From: Synechococcus sp. MEDNS5 | GTDB lineage: Bacteria > Cyanobacteriota > Cyanobacteriia > PCC-6307 > Cyanobiaceae | NCBI RefSeq assembly: GCF_014279875.1 | Contig: NZ_CP047952.1 | Location: 2,294,001-2,358,000 of the forward strand | DNA: 64,000 bases | Reading direction: 5' to 3' | In this document: positions 30,975-36,840 of the stretch, piece by piece | How positions within the stretch are numbered: the stretch's first letter is position 1 | How the letters are laid out: the number at the start of each line of letters is the position of its first letter | Translations under genes and position numbers: made by a program | Notes under the pieces: model-generated | What the model saw: only the letters and a program-made list of their open reading frames with translations | What the model was told of the DNA's origin: nothing | The model's database searches: none

Positions 30975-31286
30975 TTACGACGTCAAAGCCTCTTCTGTAG
31001 CTATTAGCTCTTCATCACTCAGTGCAGGAAGAACCTCAACTTCGATCCCTAAGTTTTTGGTCCATGGAGCTGTGAACTTGTAGACATGAGCCATACTCTC
31101 GGCCTCGACCAGCTGTATTCCTCCTTGAAGTGGGAAATGGATTCGCTCAAGTATTTTGAAACCCTCAAACTGATCCATCGGGGATCCACTTTTCAGGTAA
31201 CCGAGGACAGCATCTTGTACAGCCTTGACATAAGAGGCGTCAGTACTAGAAGGCACTGTCCAGTTCACTGCAAATCTCATTGTCAA
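30975..31286 (-). CDS. DUF3303-like small protein
   Basis: 103 residues; a second ATG lies two codons into the frame. The pattern MRFAVNWTVPSSTDASY, then EGFKILERIHFP, AHVYKFTAPWTKNLGIEVEV and ALSDEELIA fits the DUF3303 ferredoxin-like (dimeric alpha/beta barrel) proteins common in marine cyanobacteria. Role unknown. The terminator at 30921 ends its transcript. Confidence 0.65.
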   Translation of the reverse strand: MTMRFAVNWTVPSSTDASYVKAVQDAVLGYLKSGSPMDQFEGFKILERIHFPLQGGIQLVEAESMAHVYKFTAPWTKNLGIEVEVLPALSDEELIATEEALTS

Positions 31287-31368
31287 TTAAAATAATATAT
31301 TATTTGAGCATGGGGACGGAGAATTGTTCTGTAGTATTGGACACGTAAGAGTTCCGCCTCCGAAAGGA

Positions 31369-31587
31369 CTAGAGGCTCACACCCAGCTGCCAAACCATCA
31401 GCCTGTCCCTCTCCTCTTCAACCAATAAGGGCACCATCCAATCCGACTCGACCTCACCAGCTACATCCCTTCCAAGCTCTTCAATGCCAAGGGCAAGCCA
31501 AGACTTGTAGCCATCAGCGTCGTTAGCCCTAAGCGCCATTAACAGCTCTTGCAGCAGAGCCAGCGTCATCTGGGTGTCGAGGGTCAT
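31369..31587 (-). CDS. 72-residue island protein, paralogue A
   Basis: Starts MTLDTQMTLALLQELLMALR and ends in LMVWQLGVSL. It shares start, length (72 residues) and end with the gene at 34155-34373: RANDADGYKSWL versus RANDPDGFKGWL. It looks helical, with an acidic middle. The start codon lies inside leader cassette copy A (31572-31620). Function unknown; the duplicate with conserved ends argues for real coding. Confidence 0.6.
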   Translation of the reverse strand: MTLDTQMTLALLQELLMALRANDADGYKSWLALGIEELGRDVAGEVESDWMVPLLVEEERDRLMVWQLGVSL

Positions 31588-31620
31588 TGGTTAAGGGCAA
31601 CTGCCTAAAGCATCCCCCCT
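31572..31620 (-). repeat. Leader cassette, copy A
   Basis: About 50 bases that on minus begin with a G-run and GATGCTTTAGGCAGT, then the start codon and first codons (M-T-L-D-T). Four further copies are at 32826, 34358, 36324 and 36789, all on the minus strand. Confidence 0.7.
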
Positions 31621-31642
31621 TCAGAAAGTCTCAGTCACGTAA

Positions 31643-31721
31643 GGCTGCAATGTCTCTAGCTGACACCCTTATTTTAGCGATCTCGTTTTATCTAATTTCA
31701 GCTCACAAGTGCCAGGTATTG
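31643..31721 (-). repeat. 79-bp repeat upstream of paralogue A
   Basis: About 79 bases nearly identical to 34434-34512, upstream of the paralogue-C gene. The last 13 bases on plus (GTGCCAGGTATTG) occur again near 33641. It probably carries the shared promoter. Confidence 0.7.
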
Positions 31722-31798
31722 AAGGCTGGAGAATTAATTACGATCAGAAGGTTCCTGAGGAAATGAGACGCAAATTGATAGGGCATTATTTTTATTAA

Positions 31799-32242
31799 TC
31801 AATAACGCCTGCAAACACCTTCGGCTGTCTCTGAAAACTTTGGGAATACCTTGCTCTGATTTCTCGCGTAATAAAATTTCCCGCTCTTTCTGAGTATCGT
31901 CACCTCTACTTTTGTGTGCAGTATCTGCTGATAAAATTCAACTGCTACCCAACGTCCGGATGCATCCCGGTCAAAGATGGCTGCACCCCAAGGATCCATC
32001 TCTTGAGAGTAAGGCTGATTAATCCTTACATTTCCGTTTGGCTCATCGACTTCGACCTTCAACGCAACGGTGATCTCCTCTGATACGGGTTGAAAACCTT
32101 CCTCGTCAGTCATTGTGATGGTGCCTGCCGCTTTGCATTTGAAGTGCTCAAGCCCGGCCTCCCCCGCATTTGCAGTTAATAGAGGATTCGTAAGAGCTAT
32201 TGCCAGCAGAGAGGCGGCAGACGTAATCGCGGAACGTAGCAT
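31799..32242 (-). CDS. Secreted hypothetical protein
   Basis: From ATG 32242 (MLRSAITSAASLLAIALT) about 147 residues; an upstream ATG at 32263 lies in a repeated leader. A signal peptide ends near TANAGE. The mature domain is beta-rich: ITVALKVEVDEPNGNVRI, WVAVEFYQQILHTKVEVTIL. The two cysteines (FKCKAAG and GVCRRY) could form a disulfide. No family recognised. The start region is homologous to that of the MBL-fold gene at 34596. Confidence 0.65.
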   Translation of the reverse strand: MLRSAITSAASLLAIALTNPLLTANAGEAGLEHFKCKAAGTITMTDEEGFQPVSEEITVALKVEVDEPNGNVRINQPYSQEMDPWGAAIFDRDASGRWVAVEFYQQILHTKVEVTILRKSGKFYYARNQSKVFPKFSETAEGVCRRY

Positions 32243-32320
32243 TGGGATAGCGTCAGTCCGCACATGATGGCGAGCTTTGCTTGACTGCGCTCTTCGCAGT
32301 AATCGATCTCATCAATTGGC
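32240..32320 (-). repeat. 81-bp leader repeat F1, upstream of the secreted protein
   Basis: Aligns without gaps to 35685-35765. It includes the ATG of the downstream gene in both places and diverges inside the coding sequence. Confidence 0.7.
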
Positions 32321-32346
32321 AATAAAAAACCCCGCTCGTGGCGGGG
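32320..32346 (-). terminator. Rho-independent terminator, island family
   Basis: On minus, CCCCGCCACGAGCGGGG followed by TTTTTTATTG. It lies downstream of the small membrane ORF at 32446. Confidence 0.75.
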
Positions 32347-32445
32347 CTGAATGTTTTATCGGGAGATTGATGGCGACTCATTTGCCACCACCTTGATGTG
32401 ATACCGGGCTATCTCTAATGGCAGAATAAACTCCTCTACTCAATA

Positions 32446-32622
32446 TCAATATCCGCCAATTCTCAGAACCATCTCAAGAGCACTCAAGCCAAAGATGAAG
32501 GTGCCGCCAAGCAGCGCAAGTTCTTTTTTGGATGAAGCCATGGGAAGGAGGGCAGAGCCCATGATGAGGGATGCAAAGAATATTAAGGGATTCTGTAATT
32601 CCAAATAAGTGTCTCTCGGCAC
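32446..32622 (-). CDS. 58-residue small membrane protein (sORF)
   Basis: GTG 32622 to TGA 32446-32448. Two hydrophobic segments (NPLIFFASLIMGSALLPM and LALLGGTFIFGLSALEMVL) are separated by SSKKE, a short basic loop: a typical two-helix hairpin. A terminator follows at 32320. The frame is open a little further upstream without a better start. Coding is inferred from the membrane pattern and the terminator. Confidence 0.5.
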   Translation of the reverse strand: MPRDTYLELQNPLIFFASLIMGSALLPMASSKKELALLGGTFIFGLSALEMVLRIGGY

Positions 32623-32656
32623 AGAAGCCAGACTCTCACTGGATGTAACGGAGACT

Positions 32657-32842
32657 TCATGTACTTGAGTTCAAGTACCTACAGATATCGATACAATCTT
32701 TAGAAAACTTTATTTCTCTGGTGAGAGTAAATTCAGGAGTGTAATCGAGCGATACACCACACGTAAGTTCTGAACTCCTGGGTGTTCCTGTTGGCATCGA
32801 CAGGCTGGATAGGAACAGAGCAATGCGGGTGTCGCGGGTCAT
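32657..32842 (-). CDS. 61-residue ORF behind leader cassette B
   Basis: ATG 32842, in leader cassette B, opens a 61-residue frame beginning MTRDTRIALFLSSLSMPTGT, with three cysteines later. Only the first ten or so residues resemble the other cassette-linked ORFs. It may be a real small protein or just a frame fused to the repeated start. No terminator directly follows. Confidence 0.35.
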   Translation of the reverse strand: MTRDTRIALFLSSLSMPTGTPRSSELTCGVSLDYTPEFTLTREIKFSKDCIDICRYLNSST

Positions 32843-32876
32843 GGGCCAGACGTCACTGCCTTGAGTATTCCCCGCT
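32826..32876 (-). repeat. Leader cassette, copy B
   Basis: On minus: AGCGGGGAATACTCAAGGCA, then TGACGTCTGGCCC, then ATG (32842). Closest to copies D and E. Confidence 0.7.
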
Positions 32877-33089
32877 GTTGCGCTGGTGATGCAGTGGCAA
32901 CGCAAGACAGGCGTTTTGGCCTGTTGTATGCCATGTCTCGTTACCGCCCAAAGCCAGACGAACACTCGGAGAAACCAGGTAATTAGCAGCGAACTTCTCG
33001 TTTCGCGTGTTCGGTCCCTTGGCGGTTTTCACCGTCACGGCCAGGTCTGTTGGCTGGCGATGGTTGTTTTGTCTTCAATTCAGCCTCAA

Positions 33090-33254
33090 ATGTCTACCGA
33101 AGTTCGTAACTGGGCCATCGTCGCCAAGGCAATGGAAGCAGCTGGTGCCACATCAAGTCAGATGTATGTCCGCGCCAAAGCATTGGCACAAGGCAAGCTC
33201 GACCCCATGCCCACCAGCGCCCCTGAAGCTCCATACAGCATTTCTGCAGCCTGA
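33090..33254 (+). CDS. 54-residue conserved-looking small protein
   Basis: ATG 33090 begins MSTEVRNWAIVAKAMEAAGA, then SSQMYVRAKALAQGKLDP, ending APYSISAA. The helix-proline-SISAA style is familiar from small hypothetical proteins of marine picocyanobacteria (my recollection, unverified). A longer frame from 32886 runs through a leader repeat and is less likely. Function unknown. Confidence 0.55.
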   Translation: MSTEVRNWAIVAKAMEAAGATSSQMYVRAKALAQGKLDPMPTSAPEAPYSISAA

Positions 33255-33319
33255 GTCATCACCGACTGATCAGCAGCCTTGCCATATCAGCGGGGCTGTA
33301 ACTCCTTTACTTATCTCTA

Positions 33320-33544
33320 ATGACCAATCATCACTTGTCAGTTGAGCAAAGGTTTCATTTGGAAGCAGCCTTCAGAGAGATCGATGGCTGCGAGGACATT
33401 GAAAAGCTCCGTACTCTTACGAAGCAGATCATTACTGCTCAGGAGAATGAAAAGGCATTTGCTCGCGAAGCGATGCAGCAGATCCGCAAGGAGATGGAAG
33501 CATCCGCCCAGCAGCGGTTCGGATTCAACTGGGGCCAGAAGTAA
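33320..33544 (+). CDS. 74-residue conserved hypothetical protein
   Basis: ATG 33320: MTNHHLSVEQRFHLEAAFRE, then DIEKLRTLTKQIITAQEN, a helical protein of two to three amphipathic helices ending RFGFNWGQK. This EQRF...L...LR.LT pattern is common in small picocyanobacterial proteins of unknown role. It is on plus, unlike most island genes. Confidence 0.6.
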   Translation: MTNHHLSVEQRFHLEAAFREIDGCEDIEKLRTLTKQIITAQENEKAFAREAMQQIRKEMEASAQQRFGFNWGQK

Positions 33545-33690
33545 AAGCTTGGATTCGCTAGATCAAGTCAGTGAGTTTCGCCAGCTTCCTTGGTGGTCCA
33601 TGTAAAAAAACTGCCATTGCTGACGGGGCTAAGTATTCATTAGTGCCAGGTATCGGAAGCCGTTTGGGACTTTCTGTGGGTTGGTTGAGG

Positions 33691-33720
33691 AAATAAAAAA
33701 CCCCTGTGGCAACAGGGGTT
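33691..33720 (-). terminator. Rho-independent terminator of the Nif11-type gene
   Basis: On minus, AACCCCTGTTGCCACAGGGG then TTTTTTATTT. It lies about 95 bases after the stop of the precursor gene at 33815. Confidence 0.8.
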
Positions 33721-33814
33721 TGATGGGATAATTAGGGTCTGCTGCCCCCATCATGTTGGGCTGCTACCATCAAGGTAAAAACGGTTTTCGTTTTTTACAG
33801 TAACGGCAGTACAT

Positions 33815-34114
33815 TCACAGTAACGGAAGGGTTTTCGGCAGTAGGTCCCCGTAGTTTATCTTTATCGGCAGTAGTTTCGTAGGGTCTGCTGGCATCGTAG
33901 TTTCGGGATGGCCGTAGCCACCAGCCACGCCTTCCAGCTCTTCTTCCGAAATTTCAGATTGAGCTCTCTCGAGGTCATCAGCTGAGATGGCAAAACCCGC
34001 AGCCTTTGCAATGGCGACAACGGCATCGACATCGCCAGCGGCTTTGAGTTTCTCTTGCAGTGAGGAGTCTGCCTTGACGGCTTCCAAGAAAGCCTTGAGT
34101 TGTTCTTCTGACAT
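33815..34114 (-). CDS. Nif11-type leader precursor peptide with cysteine-free core
   Basis: 99 residues. Residues 1-66 are a Nif11-like leader: MSEEQLKAFLEAVKADSSLQ, a central AIAKAAGF helix, then SEEELEGVAGG with the double-glycine cleavage site at 65-66. The core (67-99) is YGHPETTMPADPTKLLPIKI plus NYGDLLPKTLPLL. It has no cysteine, so no lanthionine ring could form, unlike prochlorosins with similar leaders. No modification enzyme or peptidase-containing transporter is next to it. The stop (33815-33817) is followed in frame by a short cysteine-containing stretch to 33770. Leader assignment is confident; product unknown. Confidence 0.85.
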   Translation of the reverse strand: MSEEQLKAFLEAVKADSSLQEKLKAAGDVDAVVAIAKAAGFAISADDLERAQSEISEEELEGVAGGYGHPETTMPADPTKLLPIKINYGDLLPKTLPLL

Positions 34115-34154
34115 AGGAGAGGACTAGGACTCCATGCCCTCTCTAGCAAAATTA

Positions 34155-34373
34155 TTAGAGGCTTACCCCTAGGTGCCAGCCCACCAGCCTGTCCGCTTCG
34201 TCTGTCGTGAGGATTGGGTTCAACCCGTCGAGCATCAGTTCAATCACTGCTGGCTCACCAAGCTCATGAACGACTTCAGCTAGCCAGCCTTTGAAGCCAT
34301 CAGGGTCGTTGGCACGTAGCGACAGGAGCAGCTCCTGCAGCAGAGCCAGCGTCATCTGAGTGTCGAGGGTCAT
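34155..34373 (-). CDS. 72-residue island protein, paralogue C
   Basis: From ATG 34373, MTLDTQMTLALLQELLLSLR to the end LVGWHLGVSL, the same length as paralogue A at 31369. Differences are spread over the middle (VVHELGEPAVIELMLDG). The frame is open to 34457, but homology begins at 34373, inside leader cassette C. It lies 40 bases upstream of the Nif11-type gene on the same strand and may be cotranscribed with it. Confidence 0.6.
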   Translation of the reverse strand: MTLDTQMTLALLQELLLSLRANDPDGFKGWLAEVVHELGEPAVIELMLDGLNPILTTDEADRLVGWHLGVSL

Positions 34374-34406
34374 TGGATGGGTGCAACTGCTGAAAGCATT
34401 CCCCGC
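34358..34406 (-). repeat. Leader cassette, copy C
   Basis: On minus: GCGGGGAATGCTTTCAGCAG, then TTGCACCCATCCA, then ATG 34373 of paralogue C. Very similar to copy A. Confidence 0.7.
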
Positions 34407-34409
34407 TGC

Positions 34410-34436
34410 AATAAAAAACCCCACTCGTGGCGGGGC
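34410..34436 (-). terminator. Rho-independent terminator, island family
   Basis: On minus, CCCCGCCACGAGTGGGG followed by TTTTTTATTG. It lies between the MBL-fold gene (upstream) and leader cassette C. Confidence 0.7.
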
Positions 34437-34512
34437 TGCAATGTCCCTAGCTGACACTCTTATTTTAGCGATCTCTTTTTAGCTAATTTCTGCTCAATCG
34501 TGCCAGGTATCG
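34434..34512 (-). repeat. 79-bp repeat upstream of paralogue C
   Basis: Matches 31643-31721 with scattered differences. On plus it includes CTAGCTGACACTCTTATTTT and ends with GTGCCAGGTATCG. Confidence 0.7.
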
Positions 34513-34595
34513 GATAGATAATTAGACGGTAAAGGAGATCTTGCTGAAGCTGTCTGAGCAAACCTTAAGCGTGACTCGATAAAGGATTTATTGTC

Positions 34596-35687
34596 TTATT
34601 TGGGTGGTGCAAAATCGACACGGCTGCTGTTAGAGCAAGAGCTAACTTCATCTTTGTTCCCCGGTAATGAATTGTATATAAAGGACACAAAGTTTTCGGG
34701 GCAGATCAAGTTTTTATCCCATTTTTGATCAAATTCTTGAGTGGGATTTTTGGCATTTATTTCCTGCAAGCTGTACCCAATTTGCTTTAGTTTTTCAACT
34801 TCTTTGGTGACTGTTATCAGCATCTGGCGGTACTGAATCAAGCCCTCCCGTTTTGGGCCTTCAATGCTCCCATCTGTTCTTTTTTTAAGATTACCGTGGC
34901 CTGGAATGATTAATGTATTATCTCCCGCAATTTCAATCATTAATGTAACCGCTTTGATTAGCCCCCGAATTGATCCACTTCTCAGGTCAATCAAAGGATA
35001 GCCTTCGGTCATATAAGTATCGCCCGTGAAGAGAATATTGAGCTTGGGTATCCAAATAGCTAAATCACCATTTGTATGGCCTGATGGAAGATGTATCAGG
35101 TGCACGACAATGTCATCAACAAATAAGCTCATTTCGTCCGTGAAGGTAATGTTAGGTAGGCCCGACGGATCAAAGTCTTCGAGTGATGCCATCTCCTTTC
35201 TGGCGTTGTCGTGGGCGATGATCTCGGCCCCGGCATCGCGGAAAAGCGAATTTCCCAGGATGTGATCATGGTGAGCATGGGTATTGATCAGATAAAATAT
35301 TTTTTTGGTATCCAGGATCTCATTGCGAATATTCCGATTAGCATGTGGCGGACAGCCACTATCAATCGCAATAGTATGCACGACTGAATTGAATTCTTTT
35401 GAGCCTTCCTCTGCGTTTTTAGGATTTATTTTCTCAATAAAAGTAATGTTTCCCGCATGAAATTCATTCGAGTTTCTTACAGTTAGCCTCCATGACCCAA
35501 TGGTAGTCGTAAAAGTATTGTCCCACTGACGATCATCGTCTCTGAGGTGATCGCACAATCCAATGCTTGGTTTGTTTGGCTGATCTCTAGGCTTGATGCC
35601 ATAAGCGAAGCCGTCATGCGCTTTCAGGGGGAATGGCGTGATGGCTATAACAGAAGCAAAGAGTCCAATGGAAAGACGACGGAGCAT
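34596..35687 (-). CDS. Secreted metallo-beta-lactamase-fold hydrolase
   Basis: From ATG 35687 (MLRRLSIGLFASVIAITPFP) 363 residues; an upstream ATG at 35747 lies in the repeated leader F2. A signal peptide ends near PLKAHDG. The MBL zinc motif THAHHDHILG (HxHxDH), a later histidine in SGHTNGD, an aspartate in FTGDTYM and a final histidine in IPGHGNL form a full set of metal ligands. A hydrolase exported to the periplasm is expected; the substrate is unknown. It is the largest cargo gene of the island apart from the integrase. Confidence 0.82.
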   Translation of the reverse strand: MLRRLSIGLFASVIAITPFPLKAHDGFAYGIKPRDQPNKPSIGLCDHLRDDDRQWDNTFTTTIGSWRLTVRNSNEFHAGNITFIEKINPKNAEEGSKEFNSVVHTIAIDSGCPPHANRNIRNEILDTKKIFYLINTHAHHDHILGNSLFRDAGAEIIAHDNARKEMASLEDFDPSGLPNITFTDEMSLFVDDIVVHLIHLPSGHTNGDLAIWIPKLNILFTGDTYMTEGYPLIDLRSGSIRGLIKAVTLMIEIAGDNTLIIPGHGNLKKRTDGSIEGPKREGLIQYRQMLITVTKEVEKLKQIGYSLQEINAKNPTQEFDQKWDKNLICPENFVSFIYNSLPGNKDEVSSCSNSSRVDFAPPK

Positions 35688-35765
35688 GAGACTGGCGTCA
35701 GTCCGCGTATGATGCCGAGCTTTGATTGATTGCGCTGGTCGTTGCAATCAATCTCATGAATTGCC
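35685..35765 (-). repeat. 81-bp leader repeat F2, upstream of the MBL-fold gene
   Basis: Gap-free counterpart of 32240-32320. On plus both share GGCGTCAGTCCGC or GCGTCAGTCCGC, then ATGATG and GAGCTTTG. Includes the start codon. Confidence 0.7.
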
Positions 35766-35857
35766 TAGAAAAATCGCACCGAAACTAACTTTGTATCAAC
35801 TGATACGCCACTTATCTTCCCTGTTATCATTATAGAAATATCTTTTGTATTTTTCAG

Positions 35858-36193
35858 ATGCGTCTCGACCCACAGGTGGAACTCGCTCCATCCAATATGG
35901 TTCCGCTCGAAGCGTTTACGACGGACGATCACACCGAAAGCGAATATGTTTATTACCAATCAGAAGATGAAAAAACAATATGTGGCATCTGGAAGTGTGC
36001 ACCATGCCTTGAAGAGGAGGCTTAGCCTGTAGAAGAACTGATGACAGTCATTTCTGGCGTTGTCAACGTCACGTACAAAAGTAATGGAATCACAGAGACC
36101 TATCGAGCAAGGGACAGTTTCTACCTTCCCAAGGGTGAAGATGTGATCTGGGAAATAACTCAAACATTGAACAAGTTTTTCATGCGTGGCTGA
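35858..36193 (+). pseudogene. Cupin (cupin_3/DUF861-like) gene with one in-frame amber stop
   Basis: The frame from ATG 35858 to TGA 36191-36193 would give a 111-residue cupin except for TAG at 36023-36025. The N-terminal part reads EYVYYQSEDEKTICGIWKCA; the C-terminal part reads ELMTVISGVVNVTYKSNG, RDSFYLPKGEDVIWEITQ, a canonical EutQ/cupin_3 order. Cupin_3 proteins usually have an acidic residue or glutamate block where the stop lies. The gene may be dead, or translated in two pieces or by readthrough. Located on plus between minus-strand genes. Confidence 0.7.
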
Positions 36194-36231
36194 GCAAAAT
36201 CATCGATACAACCGAACAATCTAGTCTCATC

Positions 36232-36340
36232 AAACCATGACCAAAGTTGACATCACCATTGTTGGGGCAGGCCTCTCTGGGCTAATCGCTGCCACCAGTT
36301 CAGCCAGCAGGAACAGTGTGATGCGGGTGTCTTGAAGCAT
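36232..36340 (-). CDS. 36-residue ORF behind leader cassette D
   Basis: ATG 36340 opens MLQDTRITLFLLAEL and runs antisense over the flavoprotein fragment to TGA at 36232. Only the first residues resemble the other cassette ORFs. It is probably not a functional gene; listed because the cassette provides a start codon. Confidence 0.2.
36237..36335 (+). pseudogene. N-terminal fragment of a FAD-dependent oxidoreductase
   Basis: ATG 36237 encodes MTKVDITIVGAGLSGLIAAT, a perfect start of a FAD/NAD-binding Rossmann fold (GxGxxG). It then runs into leader cassette D and stops at 36333-36335. Nothing after residue 20 looks like an oxidoreductase. The rest of the gene was replaced by cassette sequence. 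It follows the cupin by 43 bp; cupin_3 plus amine or amino-acid oxidoreductase is a known pairing. Confidence 0.65.
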
Positions 36341-36374
36341 TGGTCAGAAGTGACTGCCTGAAGTGTTCCCCGCT
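36324..36374 (-). repeat. Leader cassette, copy D
   Basis: On minus: AGCGGGGAACACTTCAGGCA, GTCACTTCTGACCA, then ATG 36340. It interrupts the FAD-oxidoreductase fragment. Confidence 0.7.
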
Positions 36375-36397
36375 CTGCTCAGCCAGCGTCTGGCTCC

Positions 36398-36434
36398 CAG
36401 CCCACTTCCTTCTGCCAGGCAGGAGCCCAGAGCT
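36398..36434. repeat. 37-bp repeat upstream of cassette D
   Basis: About 37 bases (CAGCCCACTTCCTTCTGCCA and following) recur with few changes at 36676-36712. The copies are on the same strand 278 bp apart, each beside a leader cassette. Confidence 0.65.
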
Positions 36435-36465
36435 AGAACTAGTAAGCAATGGATGACTCTGAGCG

Positions 36466-36660
36466 ATGTCCTCTAGGAACTACAGAGCTGGGAAATGGTT
36501 GCCTGATCAGCCTGGACACGACTGGGGCGCAAAGCCACCCACGGTCAAAGGGGTCTCATCCAAGCCCAGCAATGAAATGACGATTTCACTAGATGAGCTG
36601 GAAGAGAAAAACAATTCTGAGTTCGATGTTCCAAATCAAGGGACCGCACCAAGCTTCTAG
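36466..36660 (+). CDS. Small hypothetical protein in the island
   Basis: 64 residues from ATG 36466: MSSRNYRAGKWLPDQPGHDW, then a polar acidic tail. A competing 43-residue frame (ATG 36449, MDDSERCPLGTTELGNG) overlaps it in another phase. Composition alone does not decide which is translated. No domain recognised. Confidence 0.35.
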   Translation: MSSRNYRAGKWLPDQPGHDWGAKPPTVKGVSSKPSNEMTISLDELEEKNNSEFDVPNQGTAPSF

Positions 36661-36805
36661 CTCGCCTCAGGAGCACAGCCCATTTCCTTCTGCCAGGTGG
36701 GTGCCCAGAGCTTGCACCGCTTCTTTGGGTGCTGCCCCTGTTGGAGCTGCTTCTGCCTGAGATTGCAGCCGACCATCGTGTGGCAATACGGGTGTCTTGA
36801 GGCAT
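36545..36805 (-). CDS. ORF behind leader cassette E
   Basis: ATG 36805 opens an 86-residue frame, MPQDTRIATRWSAAISG, rich in Arg and Ser. It overlaps the plus ORF at 36466 by 116 bp. Only its first eight or so residues match the other cassettes. Low composition quality; may be a broken cassette gene. Confidence 0.2.
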   Translation of the reverse strand: MPQDTRIATRWSAAISGRSSSNRGSTQRSGASSGHPPGRRKWAVLLRRARSLVRSLDLEHRTQNCFSLPAHLVKSSFHCWAWMRPL

Positions 36806-36839
36806 CGGTCAGACGTGACTGCCTTGAGTGTTCCCCGCT
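36789..36839 (-). repeat. Leader cassette, copy E
   Basis: On minus: AGCGGGGAACACTCAAGGCA, GTCACGTCTGACCG, then ATG 36805. It begins within 2 bases after the integrase stop codon (36841-36843). Confidence 0.7.
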
Positions 36840-36840
36840 G

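Noticed and set aside
33815-34114. Prochlorosin-type lanthipeptide precursor
   Set aside because: The leader fits, but the core has no cysteine and no LanM is nearby, so a lanthipeptide cannot be claimed.
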